From: Idiomarina piscisalsi
GTDB taxonomy: Bacteria > Pseudomonadota > Gammaproteobacteria > Enterobacterales > Alteromonadaceae
Length of the DNA stretch: 64,000 nt
Assembly (NCBI RefSeq): GCF_003987095.1
Contig: NZ_PIQA01000001.1
Span: 434,001-498,000, forward strand
Direction: 5' to 3'
Positions 17,956 through 28,837 of the stretch are shown here, piece after piece; the stretch's first letter is position 1; each line of letters opens with the position of its first letter. The translations under genes and the position numbers were made by a program. The notes under the pieces are model-generated. The model searched no databases and was not told the origin of the DNA. It saw only the letters and a program-made list of their open reading frames with translations.

Positions 17956-19051
17956 GCAGTTTTTTCATCGCCTTAATAAAGGCTTCATTTTCTTCGGGTA
18001 AGCCAATACTGACACGTAAGTGATTCGGCAGCTCATAGCCAGTAACCGGACGCACAATAACCCCTTCGTGCAGCAACTCATCGTAAAGCTTCTCTGCATC
18101 TGGGCCGACTTCAATAGTCAGAAAGTTACCGTAAGACGGAATGTAGTTAAAGCCTGCACCTTCACAAAAGTCAGTTAGCTGTTTCATGCCATGCGCATTA
18201 ATTTCAACCGCTTTTTGCAAGTAACCATGGTCATCCAACACCACTTCCGCCGCCTTTAAGGACAGTGAATTCATATTAAATGGCTGACGAATACGGTTTA
18301 GGACATCGGCAATGCCTTCATGGCTTACTGCATAACCTGCGCGTAATCCTGCCAACCCGTAGGCTTTTGAAAACGTACGGCTTACTACAAGGTTGGGATA
18401 CTCTTTAATCCATTCAACCGATGGCGCTCGCTCCGCTTCAGGTACGTACTCGTAATAAGCTTCGTCTAATACGACAATGACGTTTTGAGGCACTTTGCCC
18501 AAGAACGCTTTAATTGACTCTGTCGTCAAAAAGGTTCCGGTTGGATTATTTGGGTTTGCGATGAAAATCATCTTCGTCTTGTCGGTTATTGCTGCTGCCA
18601 TACCATCAAGATCGTGACCGTAGTCAATAGCTGGTACTGCAACAGGTTTTGCACCAATAGCCTGAGTGACTAACGGATAAACCACAAACGCATGCTGTGA
18701 GAAAATGACTTCGTCCTGGTCTGACACGAACGTCCGTGCCAAAATTTCCAACACATCGTTAGAGCCATTACCCAGAGTAATTTGTTGCGTTGTCACTGAG
18801 TTCAACTCAGCCAAACGACTTTTCAGGTAGTACCCGTTTGCGTCCGGATAACGAACCAAATCATTAAGCTCGGCTTCCAGCGCCGTCTTTACTTTCTCAC
18901 TCAAACCGAGAGGGTTTTCGTTTGACGCTAATTTAACAACGTGCTGCAAACCTAATTCGCGCTGCAATTCAGACACGGGCTTGCCCGCTTGATAAGGACG
19001 GAGCTGTTTTACACCGGGGTTAACTAATGACAATGCATCAAAATTACTCAT
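17948..19051 (-). CDS. hisC: Histidinol-phosphate/aromatic aminotransferase
   Basis: Fold-type I PLP aminotransferase of the HisC family. ANPNNPTGT, DEAYYEY and the PLP lysine in SRTFSKAYGLAG are visible; 367 residues. It is placed between serC and aroA, not with his genes. This matches the hisHb gene of the serC-(pheA)-hisHb-(tyrA)-aroA-cmk-rpsA supraoperon known in other proteobacteria, whose product also transaminates aromatic amino-acid precursors. Both histidinol-phosphate and aromatic substrates are therefore likely. Confidence 0.92.
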   Translation of the reverse strand: MSNFDALSLVNPGVKQLRPYQAGKPVSELQRELGLQHVVKLASNENPLGLSEKVKTALEAELNDLVRYPDANGYYLKSRLAELNSVTTQQITLGNGSNDVLEILARTFVSDQDEVIFSQHAFVVYPLVTQAIGAKPVAVPAIDYGHDLDGMAAAITDKTKMIFIANPNNPTGTFLTTESIKAFLGKVPQNVIVVLDEAYYEYVPEAERAPSVEWIKEYPNLVVSRTFSKAYGLAGLRAGYAVSHEGIADVLNRIRQPFNMNSLSLKAAEVVLDDHGYLQKAVEINAHGMKQLTDFCEGAGFNYIPSYGNFLTIEVGPDAEKLYDELLHEGVIVRPVTGYELPNHLRVSIGLPEENEAFIKAMKKLRG

Positions 19052-19105
19052 AATTCTCGTAAGCCTTTTGTCTTATTATTTTTGGAACTTAACTCTATTT
19101 TGAGC

Positions 19106-20191
19106 TTAGCTTTGACTTCTCTCAAAGTCCGCCATAAAGCTCAGTAACGCTTTAACACCGGCTACCGGCATTGCGTTATAAATACTGGCTCGCATACCAC
19201 CCACAAAACGATGACCTTTCAAGCCTTTGAAGCCTGCGGCTTCAGCCTGAGATAAAAACTCAGCATCCAGTTTGTCATCGGCAAGCTGGAAAGGCACATT
19301 CATAATAGAACGATACTGCGGGTTAACAGTATTTCGGTAAAAGTCAGACTTGTCGATAAAGTCGTACAATAACTGCGCTTTTTCATGGTTGATTCGACCC
19401 ATTTCGGACAAACCACCTTGTGCCTTAAGCCATTTGAACACCAACCCAGCTAAATACCAGGCAAAGGTATTGGGGGTGTTATACATAGACCCGTCCTTAG
19501 CCTGTAACTGATAGTCCATAATCGATGAAACTTGCTTCTGCGGTGATCCCAGCAAATCTCGCTTAACGATGGCAATAGCAAAGCCTGACGGACCTATATT
19601 CTTTTGCGCGCCGGCGTAAATAACGCCGAACTTAGACACATCCAGCGGCTCTGACAAAATATTTGACGACATGTCCGCCACAATCGGCGCATTAACATTA
19701 GGAATATCGTGAAGTGCAATGCCATCAACAGTTTCATTAGGACAGTAATGAAAATACGCCGCATTGTCAGACAACTGCCAGTCGTCCGGAGACTGAATCT
19801 CCTTGCCTTTAACGCCCTCTTTTACGTGTCCGGCCACATTTACTTTAGCGACGAACTTCTCGGCCTCGCGTATAGCAAAGCCAGACCAAATACCGGTGTC
19901 GAGGTAGTCGACTGTTGAGTCAGGCGCCGCGATATTTTGCGGAACGGCTGAGAACTGGCCGCGCCCACCACCTTGCAAAAACAAAACTTCGTAGTCATCC
20001 GGAACGTCCAGTAAGTCACGTAAGTCTTGCTCTGCTTCACGAGCCATGCGCACATACGCAGGGTCACGGTGAGACATTTCCATGACGGAAACGCCTTGAT
20101 TATTCCAGTTAAGAAGTTCTTCCTGAGCTTGCTTTAACACATCGACCGGCAACATTGCCGGCCCTGCTGAAAAGTTAAATACGTCACTCAT
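19106..20191 (-). CDS. serC: Phosphoserine aminotransferase
   Basis: Converts 3-phosphohydroxypyruvate to phosphoserine and acts in pyridoxal phosphate synthesis. The family start [10 protein letters not shown] is at residues 5-14 and the PLP-binding lysine in [10 protein letters not shown]. It has 361 residues (E. coli 362). Its ATG shares a base with the gyrA stop (TAATG), indicating translational coupling to gyrA. Confidence 0.97.
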   Translation of the reverse strand: MSDVFNFSAGPAMLPVDVLKQAQEELLNWNNQGVSVMEMSHRDPAYVRMAREAEQDLRDLLDVPDDYEVLFLQGGGRGQFSAVPQNIAAPDSTVDYLDTGIWSGFAIREAEKFVAKVNVAGHVKEGVKGKEIQSPDDWQLSDNAAYFHYCPNETVDGIALHDIPNVNAPIVADMSSNILSEPLDVSKFGVIYAGAQKNIGPSGFAIAIVKRDLLGSPQKQVSSIMDYQLQAKDGSMYNTPNTFAWYLAGLVFKWLKAQGGLSEMGRINHEKAQLLYDFIDKSDFYRNTVNPQYRSIMNVPFQLADDKLDAEFLSQAEAAGFKGLKGHRFVGGMRASIYNAMPVAGVKALLSFMADFERSQS

Positions 20192-22818
20192 TATTCTTCA
20201 GACGCTCCTTCCTCGTTGGCTTCGTTATCTGCGCTATTATCGGCAACAACGTCGCTTTCAATCAGCTCTTCGTCTTCATCTATTTCATCAATGCGCTGCA
20301 GGCCAACAACTTTTTCGTCATCGCCAGTGCGAATTAAACGCACACCCTGAGTGTTACGGCCAACAGTAGACACTTCGTTAACACGAGTTCTAACCAGTGT
20401 GCCTTTATTACTAATAAGCATAATTTCGTTGCCATCAATAACTTCCATAGCACCGACCACTGAGCCGTTACGCTCACTCACTTTTATAGAAACCACACCT
20501 TTGGTCGCTCGGCTTTTCGCTGGGTATTCAGTCAGCGGCGTACGTTTACCATAACCATTCTCTGTAACCGTCAGAACGGCCGCTTCCTGGTCTTCGTACT
20601 CACGCGGCACTATGAGTGACACAACACGCTGGTCTTCTTCCAGACGAATACCGCGAACCCCCGTTGCAGTACGACCCATTGAGCGAACCTGCTCTTCCGC
20701 AAAGCGAACAACTTTACCGGCATCGGAGAACAGCATGATGTCACCATTACCATCGGTAATATCAACACCGATAAGCTCGTCACCTTCCACCAGGTTCAGG
20801 GCGATAATGCCGCCGTTACGTGGGCGGGAATACTCAGGCAATGGCGTTTTCTTAATGGTGCCGTTCTTCGTTGCCATAACCACGAACTTGTCTTCCGGAT
20901 AGTCACGGGTTGGCAGAATGGCGGTAATGCGTTCGTCATCTTCAAGTGGCAGCAAATTAACAATCGGCTTGCCTCGTGACGCACGGCTGGCTAATGGCAG
21001 CTGATACACTTTCATCCAGTAGATACGGCCACGGGTCGAGAAGCACAAAATGGTGTCGTGCGTGTTGGCAACCCACAGACGCTCAATGAAGTCTTCGTCC
21101 TTCATTTTCGTTGCCGCTTTACCTTTACCACCACGGCGCTGGGCTTCGTATTCAGTCAGTGGTTGATACTTCACGTAGCCTTCATGAGACAGTGTTAGCA
21201 CAACGTCTTCTTCGTTAATAAGATCTTCCATGCTGATATCATGCGCTGCGGCAGTAATATCCGTCTTACGCTCGTCACCAAAGTTATCGCGAATCTCGAC
21301 TAACTCTTCACGAATAACTTCCATGAGGCGCTCTGAGCTACGCAAAATGTGCAGTAATTCAGCAATTTGCTCTAACAGACCTTTGTATTCGTCAAGAATT
21401 TTCTCGTGCTCTAAGCCTGTGAGCTTGTGTAAGCGTAAATCAAGAATGGCTTGCGCTTGTGCTTCGGTCAGATGATAGTTATCACCTTTAATGCCGTATT
21501 CTTCCGGTAAATGATCCGGGCGTGCAGCATCAACACCAGCCGTTTCAAGCATGGCTGCAACATCACCCAGTTTCCACGCACGGGAAATAAGACCCGCTTT
21601 CGCTTCCGCAGGTGTTGGAGAGCGACGAATTAATTCAATAACTTCATCTATGTTCGCCAGCGATATTGCCAGGCCTTCCAAAATATGAGCACGCTCACGC
21701 GCCTTGCGTAACTCGTAAACTGAGCGGCGAGTCACTACTTCGCGGCGGTGACGGATGAAGCAGTCCAGCATGTCGCGCAGATTAAATAGGCGTGGCTGAC
21801 CTTTATCCAGTGCCACCATGTTAATACCAAACACCACTTGTAATTGGGTGTTTGCGTATAAGTGGTTAAGTACAACCTCGCCAACGTCACCACGACGTAT
21901 TTCAATGACAATGCGCATACCGTCTTTGTCAGACTCATCGCGCAGTGCACTAATACCTTCAACGCGCTTCTCTTTGACTAATTCAGCAATTTTCTCAATC
22001 AAGCGCGCTTTGTTCACCTGATACGGGATTTCCGTAACAATGATGGTCTCTTTGCCTGTTTTCTCGTCGACTTCAACTTCAGCTTTAGCACGTAAGTGAA
22101 TACGCCCACGACCCGTTTTGTACGCTTCAACAATGCCGCTGCGGCCTGAAATTGTTGCAGCCGTTGGAAAGTCCGGTCCCGGGATATATTCCATTAACCC
22201 ATCAACGTCGATGTCCGGGTTGTCGATCATCGCCAGTGAGCCATTGATGACTTCGGTAAGGTTGTGCGGCGGAATATTCGTTGCCATACCAACCGCGATA
22301 CCGGAAGAACCGTTGACTAACAGGTTAGGAACACGGGTTGGCAGTACATCAGGAATGCGCTCAGTACCGTCGTAGTTATCAACAAAATCAACCGTTTCTT
22401 TGTCTAAATCGGCCAATAACTGGTGAGAGATTTTGGCCATGCGAATTTCGGTATAACGCATCGCCGCTGCAGAGTCACCATCAACCGAGCCAAAGTTACC
22501 CTGACCGTCAACCAACATATAGCGTAATGAAAAGTCCTGCGCCATACGAACAATAGTGTCGTAAACCGCGCTATCACCGTGTGGGTGATATTTACCGATG
22601 ACATCACCGACCACACGCGCTGACTTTTTATAGGGTTTGTTGTAGTCGTTGCGTAACTCGTTCATCGCGAACAAGACACGTCTGTGTACCGGCTTAAGTC
22701 CGTCCCTGACGTCAGGCAGCGCACGCCCGACGATAACGCTCATCGCATAATCGAGATAAGAGCTTTTTAATTCATCTTCGATATTAACCGGTGACACTTC
22801 TCTGGCTAGATCGCTCAT
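20191..22818 (-). CDS. gyrA: DNA gyrase subunit A
   Basis: Breakage-reunion subunit of gyrase, which introduces negative supercoils. The 875 residues match E. coli. Catalytic Tyr122 is in AAMRYTE. The quinolone-determining region reads GDSAVYD, with Ser83 and Asp87, the wild-type sensitive residues. The C-terminal domain holds the GyrA-box QRRGGKG and six propeller blades, and ends in a strongly acidic tail. It is the first gene of a long minus-strand run ending at ihfB, and divergent from ubiG. Confidence 0.98.
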   Translation of the reverse strand: MSDLAREVSPVNIEDELKSSYLDYAMSVIVGRALPDVRDGLKPVHRRVLFAMNELRNDYNKPYKKSARVVGDVIGKYHPHGDSAVYDTIVRMAQDFSLRYMLVDGQGNFGSVDGDSAAAMRYTEIRMAKISHQLLADLDKETVDFVDNYDGTERIPDVLPTRVPNLLVNGSSGIAVGMATNIPPHNLTEVINGSLAMIDNPDIDVDGLMEYIPGPDFPTAATISGRSGIVEAYKTGRGRIHLRAKAEVEVDEKTGKETIIVTEIPYQVNKARLIEKIAELVKEKRVEGISALRDESDKDGMRIVIEIRRGDVGEVVLNHLYANTQLQVVFGINMVALDKGQPRLFNLRDMLDCFIRHRREVVTRRSVYELRKARERAHILEGLAISLANIDEVIELIRRSPTPAEAKAGLISRAWKLGDVAAMLETAGVDAARPDHLPEEYGIKGDNYHLTEAQAQAILDLRLHKLTGLEHEKILDEYKGLLEQIAELLHILRSSERLMEVIREELVEIRDNFGDERKTDITAAAHDISMEDLINEEDVVLTLSHEGYVKYQPLTEYEAQRRGGKGKAATKMKDEDFIERLWVANTHDTILCFSTRGRIYWMKVYQLPLASRASRGKPIVNLLPLEDDERITAILPTRDYPEDKFVVMATKNGTIKKTPLPEYSRPRNGGIIALNLVEGDELIGVDITDGNGDIMLFSDAGKVVRFAEEQVRSMGRTATGVRGIRLEEDQRVVSLIVPREYEDQEAAVLTVTENGYGKRTPLTEYPAKSRATKGVVSIKVSERNGSVVGAMEVIDGNEIMLISNKGTLVRTRVNEVSTVGRNTQGVRLIRTGDDEKVVGLQRIDEIDEDEELIESDVVADNSADNEANEEGASEE

Positions 22819-22967
22819 AGTTCAGTCCCTAAAATAAAAATCCGCATATCTTTGTTATTTTGATGCAGTCATTGTACCCATCCGAAACGAGTCTCGCACC
22901 CTCTTTTTCTTATTCTTTAGCTAGGGTAGACTAGCCGCGTTATTTATCGCTCACAACAGTGCATTCC

Positions 22968-23699
22968 ATGACACAAGAAAACAAAAATACTGAACAAAAA
23001 AACGTCGATTTAGAAGAAATCTCTAAGTTCTCCGCCCTCGCCTCGCGTTGGTGGGACCCGGAAGGCGAATTCAAACCGTTGCACCAAATTAATCCGGTTC
23101 GGCTGTCTTTTATCGAGCAACACGCCAATGGGTTATTTGGAAAAAACATTCTTGATGTCGGTTGTGGTGGTGGTCTGCTAAGTGAAGCCATGGCCGAGCG
23201 CGGCGCTAAGGTTACCGGTATCGACTTAGCCGAAGAGTCATTAAAAATAGCGCGCCTACATGCATTAGAAAGCGAAATCTCTATTGATTACCAATGTGTC
23301 GCCGTAGAAAATCACGCAGCCGACCATAAAGGTCAGTATGACGCAGTTACCTGTTTGGAAATGCTGGAACACGTGCCCGACCCTGCCTCTATAGTTAAGG
23401 CATGCGCAGAAGCGGTTAAACCCGGCGGCTTGGTGTTTTTCTCAACTCTAAACCGTAACGTTAAGTCCTGGCTGCTGGGCATTTTGGCTGCTGAACATAT
23501 ACTTGGTTGGGTGCCCAAAGGCACACACCAGCATCAGCGCTTTATTAAGCCGTCAGAGCTCTTCCGCATGACCGATGAAGCCGGGCTTAACGAGGTTGAT
23601 ATTAATGGATTAATTTTTCATCCATTAAAAGGATTCACTCTGTCGAATACCGATATCGATGTGAATTACATTACCGTTTTACAAAAGCCGCTGAAGTAG
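22968..23699 (+). CDS. ubiG: Ubiquinone biosynthesis O-methyltransferase
   Basis: SAM-dependent methyltransferase that performs both O-methylations of ubiquinone synthesis. Motif [13 protein letters not shown] and the post-I acid VTGIDLAEE are clear; [20 protein letters not shown] near the N-terminus is typical of UbiG. I chose the ATG at 22968 (243 residues); a GTG three codons earlier is in frame. It is divergent from gyrA, as in E. coli, and 3 nt upstream of gph. Confidence 0.96.
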   Translation: MTQENKNTEQKNVDLEEISKFSALASRWWDPEGEFKPLHQINPVRLSFIEQHANGLFGKNILDVGCGGGLLSEAMAERGAKVTGIDLAEESLKIARLHALESEISIDYQCVAVENHAADHKGQYDAVTCLEMLEHVPDPASIVKACAEAVKPGGLVFFSTLNRNVKSWLLGILAAEHILGWVPKGTHQHQRFIKPSELFRMTDEAGLNEVDINGLIFHPLKGFTLSNTDIDVNYITVLQKPLK

Positions 23700-23702
23700 C
23701 TC

Positions 23703-24389
23703 ATGACGAATTTCGCACAGACCCCCAAGCTTCCCGAAGGCGTGCTGTTCGATCTTGACGGCACCTTGCTGAACACCGCCCCTGATCTTGGAGCTGCACT
23801 CAACAATGTGTGCGCTTTATACGGGAAAGAACCTGTTCATGAAGACACCTATACCCCTGTTGCTTCACATGGCTCCAGAGGCTTATTGAAACTGGCTTTT
23901 TCAAAAGAACTGGAAACCCATGAAAGTGAGTTAAGAAAGGCTTTCTTAGACGCCTACTCGAACAGCATTGCCGCTAAGACCCATGTGTACGAAGGTGTTG
24001 TACCGCTACTGAATGCTCTGATTCAAGCACAAATAAAAGTGGCTATTGTCACTAACAAACCCAAGCAATTGACTCAACAGCTGTTACCAAGCTTTCCCGA
24101 GTTTGATGTCTTTGAAGCAGTTGTCTGCGGAGACACTTTGAGTGTATCAAAACCCGACCCTGCACCTCTACTGCTGGCAGCAGAACAGCTGGGAGTTAAC
24201 CCTACAAGCTGTATCTACGTGGGTGACGCTGAACGTGATATTCAAGCTGGGCGCAATGCTTCAATGACAACGGTACTGGCTCATTATGGGTATATTAGCG
24301 ACAGCGACTCACCCGCTGACTGGAAGGCCGACTACGGCATCAGCACACCGCTTGAGTTACTGAATATTATTGGGCTACCACAACCTTGA
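23703..24389 (+). CDS. gph: Phosphoglycolate phosphatase (HAD family)
   Basis: Removes phosphate from 2-phosphoglycolate, a by-product of DNA repair at 3'-phosphoglycolate ends. HAD motif I is FDLDGTLLNTAPDL; the motif III lysine is in SKPDPAPL and motif IV in VGDAERDIQAG. It has 228 residues. The 3-nt gap after ubiG suggests cotranscription and matches the ubiG-gph pair of Vibrionales and Alteromonadales. The related N-acetylmuramate 6-phosphate phosphatase MupP is an alternative, since ubiG-mupP pairs are known. Confidence 0.82.
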   Translation: MTNFAQTPKLPEGVLFDLDGTLLNTAPDLGAALNNVCALYGKEPVHEDTYTPVASHGSRGLLKLAFSKELETHESELRKAFLDAYSNSIAAKTHVYEGVVPLLNALIQAQIKVAIVTNKPKQLTQQLLPSFPEFDVFEAVVCGDTLSVSKPDPAPLLLAAEQLGVNPTSCIYVGDAERDIQAGRNASMTTVLAHYGYISDSDSPADWKADYGISTPLELLNIIGLPQP

Positions 24390-24520
24390 TCTATTAACCC
24401 ATTTTTAAAGACAAAAAAGTTATAAAAAGCCGAGGTCCTCGCAAACTCACGTCTATTAAAGGCTAGAAAAAAATCAACAATTAAACGCTAATTTTCTTTT
24501 GCTTTTCTCGAGAATTTCAC

Positions 24521-24549
24521 TTGATCAAAGTCTGACTAAGACCTAGCAT
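24521..24549 (+). promoter_or_regulatory. Candidate nrdA promoter
   Basis: TTGATC (24521-24526), 17 bp, TAGCAT (24544-24549). Each hexamer matches 4 of 6 consensus bases. The predicted start near 24556 lies just ahead of the first NrdR box. A second -10-like TATAAC at 24594-24599 between the two NrdR boxes is an alternative. Confidence 0.45.
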
Positions 24550-24564
24550 ACTGAAAAATCAAAG

Positions 24565-24580
24565 ACACTAGATATTGTGT
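24565..24580 (+). promoter_or_regulatory. NrdR box 1 upstream of nrdA
   Basis: ACACTAGATATTGTGT matches the NrdR consensus acaCwAtATaTwGtgt at 15 of 16 positions. NrdR is the zinc-finger/ATP-cone repressor of ribonucleotide reductase genes. It forms a pair with the box at 24606. Confidence 0.85.
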
Positions 24581-24605
24581 GAATTTCACTCTGTATAACT
24601 AATGA

Positions 24606-24621
24606 CCACAATATCTTGTGG
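24606..24621 (+). promoter_or_regulatory. NrdR box 2 upstream of nrdA
   Basis: CCACAATATCTTGTGG matches the NrdR consensus at 13 of 16 positions. Its centre is 41 bp from that of box 1, close to four helical turns, so both boxes face the same side of the helix, as expected for cooperative NrdR binding. Confidence 0.82.
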
Positions 24622-24659
24622 CTACATCTCTATAACAAAAAGCTAAGAGTCGGCGCAAA

Positions 24660-26990
24660 ATGAACGAGCAACTGTATGTCACCAAACGTAGCGGCGAACG
24701 TGAACCGCTCAACTTAGATAAAATCCATCGAGTCATCATGTGGGCAGCAGAAGGTCTGCATAATGTTTCCGCTTCTCAAGTCGAAATTAAGTCCCATATT
24801 CAGTTTTATGATGGCATTAAAACCGAAGACATCCACGAGACCATCATCAAAGCTGCGGCGGATTTAATCTCTGAAGACGCTCCAGACTATCAGTACATGG
24901 CAGCCCGTTTGGCTATTTTCCATTTACGCAAACGCGCTTATGGAAAGTTTGAGCCACCTCGTTTATTTGATCACGTCAAGAAAATGGTGGCAGAGCACCG
25001 TTATGACGAGCACTTGCTGGAAGACTACAGCGAAGCTGAGTTCGACCAAATGGATGAGATTGTCGACCACTGGCGCGACATGAACTTCTCATACGCAGCA
25101 GTCAAGCAGCTTGAGAATAAATACCTGGTTCAAAACCGTGTAACGGGCGATATTTATGAAAGCGCTCAGTTCTTGTACATTTTAGTCGCTGCCTGCTTAT
25201 TCGCGAACTACCCAAAAGCAACGCGCATGGATTACATCAAGCGCTTCTATGATGCGACGTCTGAGTTTAAAATTTCACTACCAACGCCAATTATGTCCGG
25301 CGTTCGTACACCAACGCGTCAGTTCAGCTCATGTGTGCTAATTGAAACTGGCGACAGCCTGGATTCTATCAACGCCACCGCCAGCGCCATTGTGAAATAC
25401 GTTTCTCAACGCGCTGGTATTGGTATTAATGCCGGTCGCATTCGTGCGCTCGGTAGTCCAATTCGAAACGGGGAAGCGTTTCATACCGGTTGTATTCCAT
25501 TCTACAAATACTTCCAGACTGCGGTTAAGAGCTGTTCGCAAGGCGGTGTTCGTGGTGGCGCGGCAACCCTCTTCTATCCATTGTGGCATTTAGAAGTAGA
25601 AAGCTTACTGGTACTTAAGAACAACCGGGGTGTTGAAGAAAACCGTGTTCGTCATTTGGACTACGGTGTTCAATTTAACCGTTTAATGTATCAACGCTTA
25701 GTTAAAGACGACTACATTACCTTATTCAGCCCGTCTGACGTGCCAGGCCTGTATGATGCCTTCTTTGAAGATCAAGAGAAGTTCGAGCAGCTGTACGTTC
25801 AGTACGAGCAAGACGAAAGCATTCGTAAAAAACGCATTAAAGCCATTGAGCTATTCAGTCTGTTTATGCAGGAGCGTGCCAGCACAGGTCGTATTTACGT
25901 ACAAAACGTTGACCACTGCAATACGCATAGCCCGTTTGACTCAAAAGTTGCCCCTATTCGTCAAAGTAACCTGTGTCTGGAGATTGCTCTGCCAACTAAG
26001 CCGTTACAGCACGTCAACGACGAAGAAGGTGAAATTGCGCTATGTACCCTGTCAGCATTTAACCTGGGTAAAATTAACAACCTGGGCGAGTTTGAAGAGC
26101 TGGCCGACTTAGCCGTTCGCGCTCTGGATAGCCTACTCGACTATCAGGAGTATCCGGTACCTGCGGCTTACAACGCAACTATGAATCGTCGTACTCTGGG
26201 TATTGGTGTCATTAACTTCGCTTATTACCTGGCCAAGCACGGTGTTAAATATTCTGACGGCTCGGCGAACAGCCTGGTTCACAAGACCTTCGAAGCTATC
26301 CAGTATTACCTGATGAAAGCTTCAATGAACCTGGCGAAAGAAAAAGGGGCATGTCCGAAGTTTAACGAGACCACCTACTCACAAGGTATTATGCCAACAG
26401 ACACCTACAAGAAAGACTTGGACGCTGTTTGTAATGAACCTTTGCACCTGGATTGGGATCAGCTGCGAGCTGACATCAAGCAGCACGGTATGCGCAACTC
26501 TACCCTGTCAGCGTTAATGCCATCTGAAACGTCGTCGCAAATTTCAAATGCGACCAATGGTATCGAGCCACCGCGCGGTTTTGTCAGCGTGAAAGCTTCA
26601 AAAGATGGTGTTACGAAGCAAGTGGTTCCGGACTACGAAACCCTGAAAGATAAATACGAGCTGCTGTGGCAAATTCCGAGCAACAAAGGCTACTTAGAGT
26701 TGGTGGGCATTATGCAGAAGTTTGTCGACCAAACTATTTCTGCCAACACCAACTACGATCCGAGCAAATTTGACGCGGGCAAGGTGCCTATGAAGCAGCT
26801 ATTACAAGACCTGCTAACGTCATACAAGCTGGGCGTTAAGACACTTTATTATCACAACACGCGCGACGGTGCGGCCGATAACCAGTCGGATATCGCAGCT
26901 CGTCAACAATCAGAAAAGCCTGGTGCACAGCCATCTGAAGTCATCATCGAAGAAGATGACGATTGTGCCGGCGGCGCTTGTAAAATTTAA
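24660..26990 (+). CDS. nrdA: Class Ia ribonucleoside-diphosphate reductase, alpha subunit
   Basis: Catalytic subunit that reduces NDPs to dNDPs. It has 776 residues with an N-terminal ATP-cone (about residues 1-95) for allosteric control. The active-site cysteines lie in [20 protein letters not shown] and [10 protein letters not shown], and the C-terminal redox pair in [10 protein letters not shown] passes electrons from glutaredoxin or thioredoxin. It is followed by nrdB after 17 nt and preceded by two NrdR boxes. The ribosome binding site is weak. Confidence 0.98.
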   Translation: MNEQLYVTKRSGEREPLNLDKIHRVIMWAAEGLHNVSASQVEIKSHIQFYDGIKTEDIHETIIKAAADLISEDAPDYQYMAARLAIFHLRKRAYGKFEPPRLFDHVKKMVAEHRYDEHLLEDYSEAEFDQMDEIVDHWRDMNFSYAAVKQLENKYLVQNRVTGDIYESAQFLYILVAACLFANYPKATRMDYIKRFYDATSEFKISLPTPIMSGVRTPTRQFSSCVLIETGDSLDSINATASAIVKYVSQRAGIGINAGRIRALGSPIRNGEAFHTGCIPFYKYFQTAVKSCSQGGVRGGAATLFYPLWHLEVESLLVLKNNRGVEENRVRHLDYGVQFNRLMYQRLVKDDYITLFSPSDVPGLYDAFFEDQEKFEQLYVQYEQDESIRKKRIKAIELFSLFMQERASTGRIYVQNVDHCNTHSPFDSKVAPIRQSNLCLEIALPTKPLQHVNDEEGEIALCTLSAFNLGKINNLGEFEELADLAVRALDSLLDYQEYPVPAAYNATMNRRTLGIGVINFAYYLAKHGVKYSDGSANSLVHKTFEAIQYYLMKASMNLAKEKGACPKFNETTYSQGIMPTDTYKKDLDAVCNEPLHLDWDQLRADIKQHGMRNSTLSALMPSETSSQISNATNGIEPPRGFVSVKASKDGVTKQVVPDYETLKDKYELLWQIPSNKGYLELVGIMQKFVDQTISANTNYDPSKFDAGKVPMKQLLQDLLTSYKLGVKTLYYHNTRDGAADNQSDIAARQQSEKPGAQPSEVIIEEDDDCAGGACKI

Positions 26991-27007
26991 AAGAAGGATT
27001 TTGCGAA

Positions 27008-28141
27008 ATGTCGTACTCAACGTTTAACCAGGAACAAACGAATCCGTTAACCGAACCTATGTTTTTAGGTAACTCGGTTAACGTGGCTCGATACGATCAA
27101 CAAAAGCACAGTATTTTTGAAAAGCTTATAGAAAAACAAATTAGCTTTTTCTGGCGCCCTGAAGAAATTGACGTAAGCCGTGACCGAGTCGACTTTAATA
27201 AACTCACTGACAGTGAAAAGCACGTGTTTATTTCAAATCTGAAGTATCAAACACTGCTGGACTCTATTCAGGGTCGTTCACCAAATATTGCGTTGTTACC
27301 GATTGTATCCATTCCAGAGCTTGAAACCTGGATTGAGACCTGGTCATTTTTTGAGACCATTCACTCTCGCTCATACACGCATATTCTGCGTAACTTGTTT
27401 ACTGACCCAAGCGAAGTGTTTGAAGACATTGTTATTAACGAGCAAATTAAAATTCGTGCGAACGATATTTCACAATACTATGACGACCTTATTTTCTACA
27501 CTCAGCTGTGGCAAACCCACGGTGAAGGCGAAGTAACGGTCGACGGTGAAACATACAATGTGACTCAGCGCGAAATTAAAAAGAAACTGTTCTTGTGCAT
27601 TAACTCGGTGAACGCACTGGAAGCCATTCGCTTCTACGTCAGTTTCGCTTGTACATTTGCTTTTGCAGAGCGCGAGCTGATGGAAGGTAACGCAAAAATC
27701 ATTAAGCTGATTGCGCGTGACGAAAACGTCCATTTAACCTCAACTCAGCATATTCTGAACCTTTGGCAATACGGTGAAGATGACCCGGAGATGAAAGAAA
27801 TTGCCGAGGAGCTGCGTGACGAAGCTTATGAAATTTTCATGACCGCAGTGAAACAGGAAAAACAGTGGGCTCACTACCTGTTCAAAGACGGCTCAATGAT
27901 TGGTCTGAACGAGAGCATGTTATGTCAGTACGTTGAGTACATCGCTAACTTACGTATGCAGGCCATTGGTTTTGACGCTCCGTTCGAAAATATGCGCTCT
28001 AACCCATTACCGTGGATGAACAAGTATTTGGTTTCTGACAACGTGCAGGTGGCTCCTCAGGAAGCGGAAATTACCTCTTACCTGGTTGGTCAAATTGACA
28101 GTGAAGTCAATGCCTCCGATCTTGGGGACTTTGATCTCTAA
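27008..28141 (+). CDS. nrdB: Class Ia ribonucleoside-diphosphate reductase, beta subunit
   Basis: Di-iron subunit that supplies the tyrosyl radical to NrdA. Iron ligands and the radical tyrosine are visible in [15 protein letters not shown] (the Tyr aligns with E. coli Tyr122) and in the later [12 protein letters not shown]. It has 377 residues (E. coli 376). It begins 17 nt after nrdA and is followed after 3 nt by the ferredoxin gene, so the three form one transcript. Confidence 0.98.
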   Translation: MSYSTFNQEQTNPLTEPMFLGNSVNVARYDQQKHSIFEKLIEKQISFFWRPEEIDVSRDRVDFNKLTDSEKHVFISNLKYQTLLDSIQGRSPNIALLPIVSIPELETWIETWSFFETIHSRSYTHILRNLFTDPSEVFEDIVINEQIKIRANDISQYYDDLIFYTQLWQTHGEGEVTVDGETYNVTQREIKKKLFLCINSVNALEAIRFYVSFACTFAFAERELMEGNAKIIKLIARDENVHLTSTQHILNLWQYGEDDPEMKEIAEELRDEAYEIFMTAVKQEKQWAHYLFKDGSMIGLNESMLCQYVEYIANLRMQAIGFDAPFENMRSNPLPWMNKYLVSDNVQVAPQEAEITSYLVGQIDSEVNASDLGDFDL

Positions 28142-28144
28142 GCT

Positions 28145-28405
28145 ATGACTAAAACCTTTAAAGTCAAAGTTAACGGTGGGCCTGAGCTTGCCGTTGACGC
28201 GACTGAAGGAACCCTGCTCGAAGCGCTGGAAAAACACCAGCTGGAAATGCACTACCATTGCCGTAGTGGATTTTGTGGTGCATGCAGGACTAAACTAAAT
28301 TCTGGCCAAGTACGTTATACCACTGAGCCGTTAGCTTACGTTCGAAAGGGCGATATTTTGCCCTGCTGTTGCGTACCGGAATCTGACTTAGATATTGAAC
28401 ACTAG
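28145..28405 (+). CDS. yfaE: 2Fe-2S ferredoxin YfaE (NrdB cofactor maintenance)
   Basis: Plant-type [2Fe-2S] ferredoxin of 86 residues. The cluster ligands are Cys39, Cys44 and Cys47 (CRSGFCGACR) and a late Cys in LPCCCVP (74-76). In E. coli YfaE delivers electrons that rebuild and maintain the NrdB di-iron-tyrosyl cofactor, and it is likewise encoded directly after nrdB. The 3-nt spacing supports the same role here. Confidence 0.95.
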   Translation: MTKTFKVKVNGGPELAVDATEGTLLEALEKHQLEMHYHCRSGFCGACRTKLNSGQVRYTTEPLAYVRKGDILPCCCVPESDLDIEH

Positions 28406-28459
28406 CACAGAACGTATTGGCTATTCACAGAATCGATTACAGTCATCGGTAAGAGCCAT

Positions 28460-28487
28460 TTGTTTTTATGCCTAAAAAATGGATAAT
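28460..28487 (+). promoter_or_regulatory. Candidate grxA promoter
   Basis: TTGTTT (28460-28465), 16 bp, GATAAT (28482-28487) in the 115-bp gap between yfaE and grxA. The -10 is good and the -35 poor. I see no NrdR or OxyR site here. Confidence 0.35.
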
Positions 28488-28520
28488 TTCCGATAACACT
28501 GATTAAAAAAGAGGTATTTC

Positions 28521-28787
28521 ATGTTTACAGTAATTTTTGGACGTCCTGGCTGCCCGTTCTGCGTACGCGCAAAAGAAGTTGCCGAGCAATTAAAAGCAGA
28601 CCGCGATGACTTCGATTATCGCTACGTTGATATTCACGCAGAAGGTATTTCTAAAGCGGACTTAGAAAAAACCGTTGGTAAGCCGGTACACACAGTACCT
28701 CAAATATTTGTCGACGAGTCACACGTTGGCGGCTTCACTGAGTTTGAAGCATACGCAAAAGAGAATTTAGGCTTGTACACGGCTTAA
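28521..28787 (+). CDS. grxA: Glutaredoxin 1
   Basis: Dithiol glutaredoxin with active-site Cys11 and Cys14 (GCPFC) and the GSH-binding TVPQIFVDESHVGGFTEF segment. It has 88 residues and clearly resembles E. coli Grx1 rather than Grx3. Grx1 is a reductant for NrdA; in E. coli grxA is far from nrdAB, whereas here it is the next gene. AGAGGT upstream is the ribosome binding site. The terminator after it is shared with convergent hrpA. Confidence 0.95.
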   Translation: MFTVIFGRPGCPFCVRAKEVAEQLKADRDDFDYRYVDIHAEGISKADLEKTVGKPVHTVPQIFVDESHVGGFTEFEAYAKENLGLYTA

Positions 28788-28808
28788 TGTTGTTAGCGTT
28801 AGCTTAAG

Positions 28809-28837
28809 AAAGGCGGCTTATTTTAGCCGCCTTTTTT
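28809..28837. terminator. Shared terminator of grxA and hrpA, overlapping the end of hrpA
   Basis: Stem aggcggct/agccgcct with a 6-nt loop and a T6 run on the plus strand. The right arm encodes the last codons of hrpA, whose stop lies in the loop. On the minus strand the hairpin is followed by TTTCTT, so it can serve both genes. Confidence 0.85.
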
